Made by a program: the position numbers and the translations under genes. Positions 60,616-64,000 of a DNA stretch of 64,000 nucleotides are shown here, in pieces. The stretch is from assembly GCA_037954325.1 (NCBI GenBank), contig JBBMNZ010000001.1:15024758-15088757 (forward strand), written 5' to 3'. The DNA comes from Fistularia commersonii. Taxonomy: Eukaryota; Chordata; Actinopteri; Syngnathiformes; Fistulariidae. The notes under the pieces are model-generated. The model was not told the origin of the DNA. It was given only the letters and a program-made list of their open reading frames with translations, and searched no databases. The stretch's first letter is position 1. The number at the start of each line of letters is the position of its first letter.

Positions 60616-61177
60616 CCTTTCTGCAGCTAGGATTGTTTTTATGTCACGGATAATTACAAATACAGGCATTTCTTTCAATTAAACTTCATTTATGTCTTAT
60701 TGATAGTAAATTTTACAGTCCAAAAAGGATCCAAGGAGCACTGCAATGTTTCTTCACATAAAAACAGATATTAATACAAACTTGTTAATTGTGCCTGAAG
60801 ATTGTGGATAATGTAAAGTTACTGACTATGAAACAACCTATAATTCCCTGTAAATTATGGAGCAATAGTTAAAACTGACATATTAGTTTTATAATGAAAA
60901 AACACTGAGAACGTCAATGAAAGACAACCTCAAAATGGGATTACAATTAGATGTAGGCACTTTGGACTGTTGCTTTAGTTGTTAGGTTACAAGATTAGCC
61001 TGTATTTTGCAAATATCAGGGCAACTGGACAATGTGTGCATCAAAACACCAATCAAACACAGACAAATGAAAATAATATCTGCAAGTGACCAAGTCTGTA
61101 CTCTGATCTATTTCACTGGCATTAGCACCTTGATGGTAAAGAAAGGACAAAATACAACAAAAATTTGAATTCATATT

Positions 61178-61286
61178 GTTGGTGTGAGAGAGGAGGATAC
61201 AGAGAACATGGTTAGATGAAGATGGTTGATTTGCGGTGGTGACCCCTGAAGGTAAAAGTCTAAAAGGAGATGAAGAAGAAGATATA
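61178..61286 (+). mobile_element. RTE-clade LINE 3' fragment (about 110 bp)
   Basis: TTGGTGTGAGAGAGGAGGAT, TTGATTTGCGGTGGTGACCC and a GAAGAAGAAG end match the 3' end seen at 17204-17309 and 21870-21968. It has more substitutions than those copies. No clean target-site duplication was found. Confidence 0.75.
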
Positions 61287-62185
61287 GTTGTTTGTAAGCA
61301 CAGTGAAATAAAACGTGACATCAACATAACATGAAAACTATTGTGATGCCAAGTCAGTACATATCAGTTTTCCTGATATCACTTGCAGGATTCACAGCAG
61401 AGCCGCTCAAAACACTTGGTTGATAACATATCAGTCCAACATGACCGAACTTATCAGGCACACTGACCTGCAAAAAAGGAAAAAAAATAAGTAACGTAAC
61501 AGCAATAATGTCATTATTGTAACTTGAGAGCGTTGTAGCCCTGTTTTTGTAATTCCTGTTGTATTATATTTGTTGTGTTGTTAACATGAGGCAAAAAAGA
61601 ATCCATCCTTTGTTCAACTTGTAGAGCTGCTTTCTGTCTTGTGATGAGTCATTTAGTCACCCTCCACATTTATAAAATCCCTTATTTTTTCATACAGTAG
61701 AAGTCCCAAAGTGAGCCTGGTGGCATCAGCTATGTGAAATTCCAAATCAGGTCATACCATAAGTTCAAGTCCCCAGAATGATGTCATGCATTCTTTGTAA
61801 ATTTAATGCTTTTTCAAGCATTGCAATTTCAAGCATAAAGCGAATTTCCTAGATATCCGACTGCGCTGTGGTTCGATTTTGTTTGAAGTGCAGTTAAATA
61901 GTCTTGATTGTTTTCAGTGCATGTCCACGCGCATCGTTGGGGACTTGCTGTCGTTTCATATTAGCCCAGTCATTAGCTAGTTGCTATCTCATTAGCTACA
62001 CAATGGAGTCAAACTCAATTTTATACCTGGCTACCTTTGCATGGTGGGGACCCTAAATGGACCATTGGGAAGCAAATGACCTCTATCCACCTTTTTCAGA
62101 TTTTGTTTTTTCAGTGTTTTATAAATAATTATCATTAACAAACTTTGAAAGCAGGAATGTAGGAGACCTCCAATTTTAAATCTAG

Positions 62186-62348
62186 ATGATGATGAAGATG
62201 ATGATTATTATTATTAGTAGTAGTAGTAGTAGTTGTTGTTGTAGCAGTAGTATTAGTAGTAGTAGTAGTAGTAGTAGAGCTAGTAATAATAATAATGATA
62301 CTAATAAATCATTATTATTAATAATAAATTATTATTAATAATTATAAT
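62186..62348. repeat. Imperfect trinucleotide tract (GAT, TTA, TAG, TTG, AAT)
   Basis: A mosaic of trinucleotide units that changes motif along its length, with (TAG)n the longest part (about 62216-62278). Confidence 0.9.
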
Positions 62349-62951
62349 ACTGCTATGATTTATGGAAAATTTGACATGTAGCTTGGAATAATAACGTGCA
62401 AATACTATCATTTTCAAGATGTTGCAACATGAGTTGATTTCATTCAAAGTGATACTTTGAGCAGAGAAGTTGAGTGGATTAATAAAGTACCATTAAGGTC
62501 ATCTTTCTTTTTGGGGTGGGCAGGGACACGTGAGTTTTGCTGGGAGGTGATCAAGTCCAAGTTTACTCACAAGTCACAGATACTGTGAGTTTCTCATGAT
62601 TGCCAATCAAGTCTGAGGTCATCAAATATGTGTATTGACCTATCAGAATGACCGTCACTGCATAACCAGTCCCTCGCTCTAGACGCTCTCAGGTCACAGT
62701 GCATTTCTCCCTCCTGAGTATTACCTGGCAGCACCAGTGTAATGCAGATCCTCAGTCCTCTGGCATTCACCGCCATTAAATCCCATATTGCTTAGTTAGG
62801 TGCATCGGACATTAATGGAGACTGACTTTAGCCATTTGGTTCGTGTTACCCTCATTCATTTCCCTCAGTAGCAGGAGGGAAGAGAGCTGCTCTTGAAGTC
62901 AAGGCCCATTTATGATCCTTTGGATCATCAGCCGATAAAGTGTTGTGTCCA

Positions 62952-62955
62952 TCTT

Positions 62956-62989
<34 letters not shown>

Positions 62990-63104
62990 GCTCTGTCTGT
63001 CTGTCTGTCTCTCTCTCTCTCCTTCCTTCTGTCTTTTTCTCACTCCCACTGTCTCGCTCTCACTGTTTTTTTCATTTCTCTCTCTCTCTCTCTGTCTCTT
63101 TCCC
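62952..63104. repeat. CT-rich pyrimidine tract
   Basis: (CT)n, (CTGT)n and mixed pyrimidines over about 150 bp on the plus strand. Long frames here on both strands are products of the repeat. Confidence 0.9.
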
Positions 63105-63589
63105 TAGGCACAGATTGGCCTGTATGAGTGTAGATTAGCCGAGTGTGAAGAGAAGTGTGTAAACATCATCCAGCCAAGGAGCTCCCTCATGAATAAATAT
63201 TTGCTGTCATTGTTTGAAAAGTGACAGATACTTTCTCTTTTGCACAGGCACGTTTCAGTGGCTGGTCCTAAAGACCTTTTAATGTTATTGATGAGATTTA
63301 TTCATATTTATTCCAGTTTTCTTGCTGGTGCACAATTTAATTCACTTATATATGACTCAAAGGCCTTGGTAGTTAAATTTAAAAATATCATTTCAAGGAT
63401 TCATGTGATATTCAGATGCAGAGACACATGAGATAAACAGTAAAGGTTGTGTGAAATTGGTGGCTACATGTGATTGTATTTGCTTTTCATTATAAACACA
63501 CACCCCTATCTCCTTTCATGGATTGGTGAAGGATTCAGTGTTCTAAACACATGCTGGCAGACTTAGAGCACAAGAGCAGAGCAGCAATT

Positions 63590-64000
63590 GGTCCAAAGCT
63601 CTGCCACTCACACAGCCAATACTCTCGACTTCCTCTGTCCTCCTTTCCTGGTGCAGCCTGGGAAGAGGGAGGGGAATGGATCTTTTCTGTGTGAGTCGCT
63701 GGAGCTCCCTCAGCCTGATTCTTACCACCTTGTCCTTGACTTACTGTGCTCAGACGAGACTGAGAGGAAGCTGTGTTTCGTCCTCATCCTCCTGCACCTT
63801 CCAGTCTTTGCTTATGTGAGCAGCTTCTTTTTTTTTTTTTTTTTTTCCTTTTCAAGAAAAGCAGCTTTCACTCTCTGTGTGGCTTTCTCTCTACCTGTGG
63901 TGCTTCAGCGGAGTGGTGAAGTGAGGAGCGCCTGTTCTTGGCTGGTGGAGCTCCGATGGGAGGCACTGCAAGCTCTGGCTGGGACTTGGGATGCTGAGCA
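63590..64000 (+). promoter_or_regulatory. Possible promoter and 5' UTR of a gene beyond the right edge
   Basis: The sequence becomes richer in G+C and loses A+T tracts. It holds a CCAAT-like CAGCCAATACT (63611-63621), polypurine/polypyrimidine stretches, a 19-base T run (63828-63846) and then TGAGGAGCGCCTGTTCTTGG. An ATG at 63955 opens a frame of only 12 codons ending at TGA (63991-63993), as an upstream ORF in a leader might. No coding exon or splice donor can be shown. It could equally be ordinary G+C-richer DNA. Confidence 0.25.

Larger units (their letters stand above)
54111..61177. other. Seven kilobases non-coding, no mobile element recognised
   Basis: It has T-runs at 54873-54885 and 55447-55456, a compound microsatellite and a candidate conserved block (listed separately). 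Short frames such as 59687-59983 have no resemblance to known proteins. Confidence 0.45.
61287..63540. other. Non-coding stretch with trinucleotide and CT repeats
   Basis: No gene is supported and no transposon is recognised. The two simple-repeat tracts it contains are listed separately. Confidence 0.45.

Noticed and set aside
62893..63138. Serine/leucine- and arginine/glutamate-rich frames
   Set aside because: They come from the CT-rich repeat and its complement.

Overview
This 64 kb window reads as non-coding nuclear DNA from a teleost fish, probably a spiny-rayed (acanthomorph) species. No host protein-coding gene, tRNA gene or rRNA gene can be supported. The fish assignment rests on the transposable elements, which are a typical teleost set: Rex3 and Rex1 non-LTR retrotransposons, a second RTE-clade LINE whose 3' end reads GCGACCCCTGAAGGG followed by GAA-rich sequence, a Penelope-like element of the Poseidon/Neptune type, tRNA-headed SINEs with (GATG)n or (GAAT)n tails, and L2-type 3' tails (GTCGCTTTGGATAAAAGCG with TGTAA repeats). 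The species cannot be named from the sequence.

Layout. 0.75-2.4 kb holds a decayed Penelope-like element with a SINE inside it. A second copy of that SINE at 4.5-4.9 kb is split by a 202-bp solo LTR. 10.85-12.5 kb is a Rex3 copy containing a small tRNA/L2-type SINE. 16.7-17.5 kb has a SINE, a 106-bp RTE fragment and an L2 tail. 19.3 kb has a 66-bp SINE tail. 20.1-22.0 kb is a Rex3 fragment joined head to head with an RTE fragment. 27.5-29.9 kb is a Rex1 element whose 3' UTR is interrupted by a young RTE insertion, followed by a SINE. 31.0-31.5 kb is a second Penelope 3' end. 34.9-36.2 kb holds a SINE and a Rex1-type tail with a hexamer microsatellite. 36.5-39.2 kb (+) and 41.4-43.65 kb (-) are two long, internally deleted RTE copies in opposite orientation. 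44.3-44.6 kb is a complete SINE. From 44.6 kb to the right edge the sequence is nearly free of mobile elements; the only pieces I see are a Penelope fragment (53.6 kb) and an RTE fragment (61.2 kb).

Between the elements lies A+T-rich sequence with microsatellites. Several stretches have the look of vertebrate conserved non-coding elements (dense homeodomain, POU and SOX-like words, no open frames). That is an impression only and needs alignment to other fish. The last ~400 bases become more G+C-rich and could be the promoter or 5' UTR of a gene lying beyond the window.

Nothing here works as an operon or pathway. Every recognised coding remnant belongs to a mobile element and is broken. The most informative content is the insertion history, because nesting and target-site duplications let several events be ordered, and because two RTE copies share one internal deletion, which suggests a deleted derivative that was itself copied.
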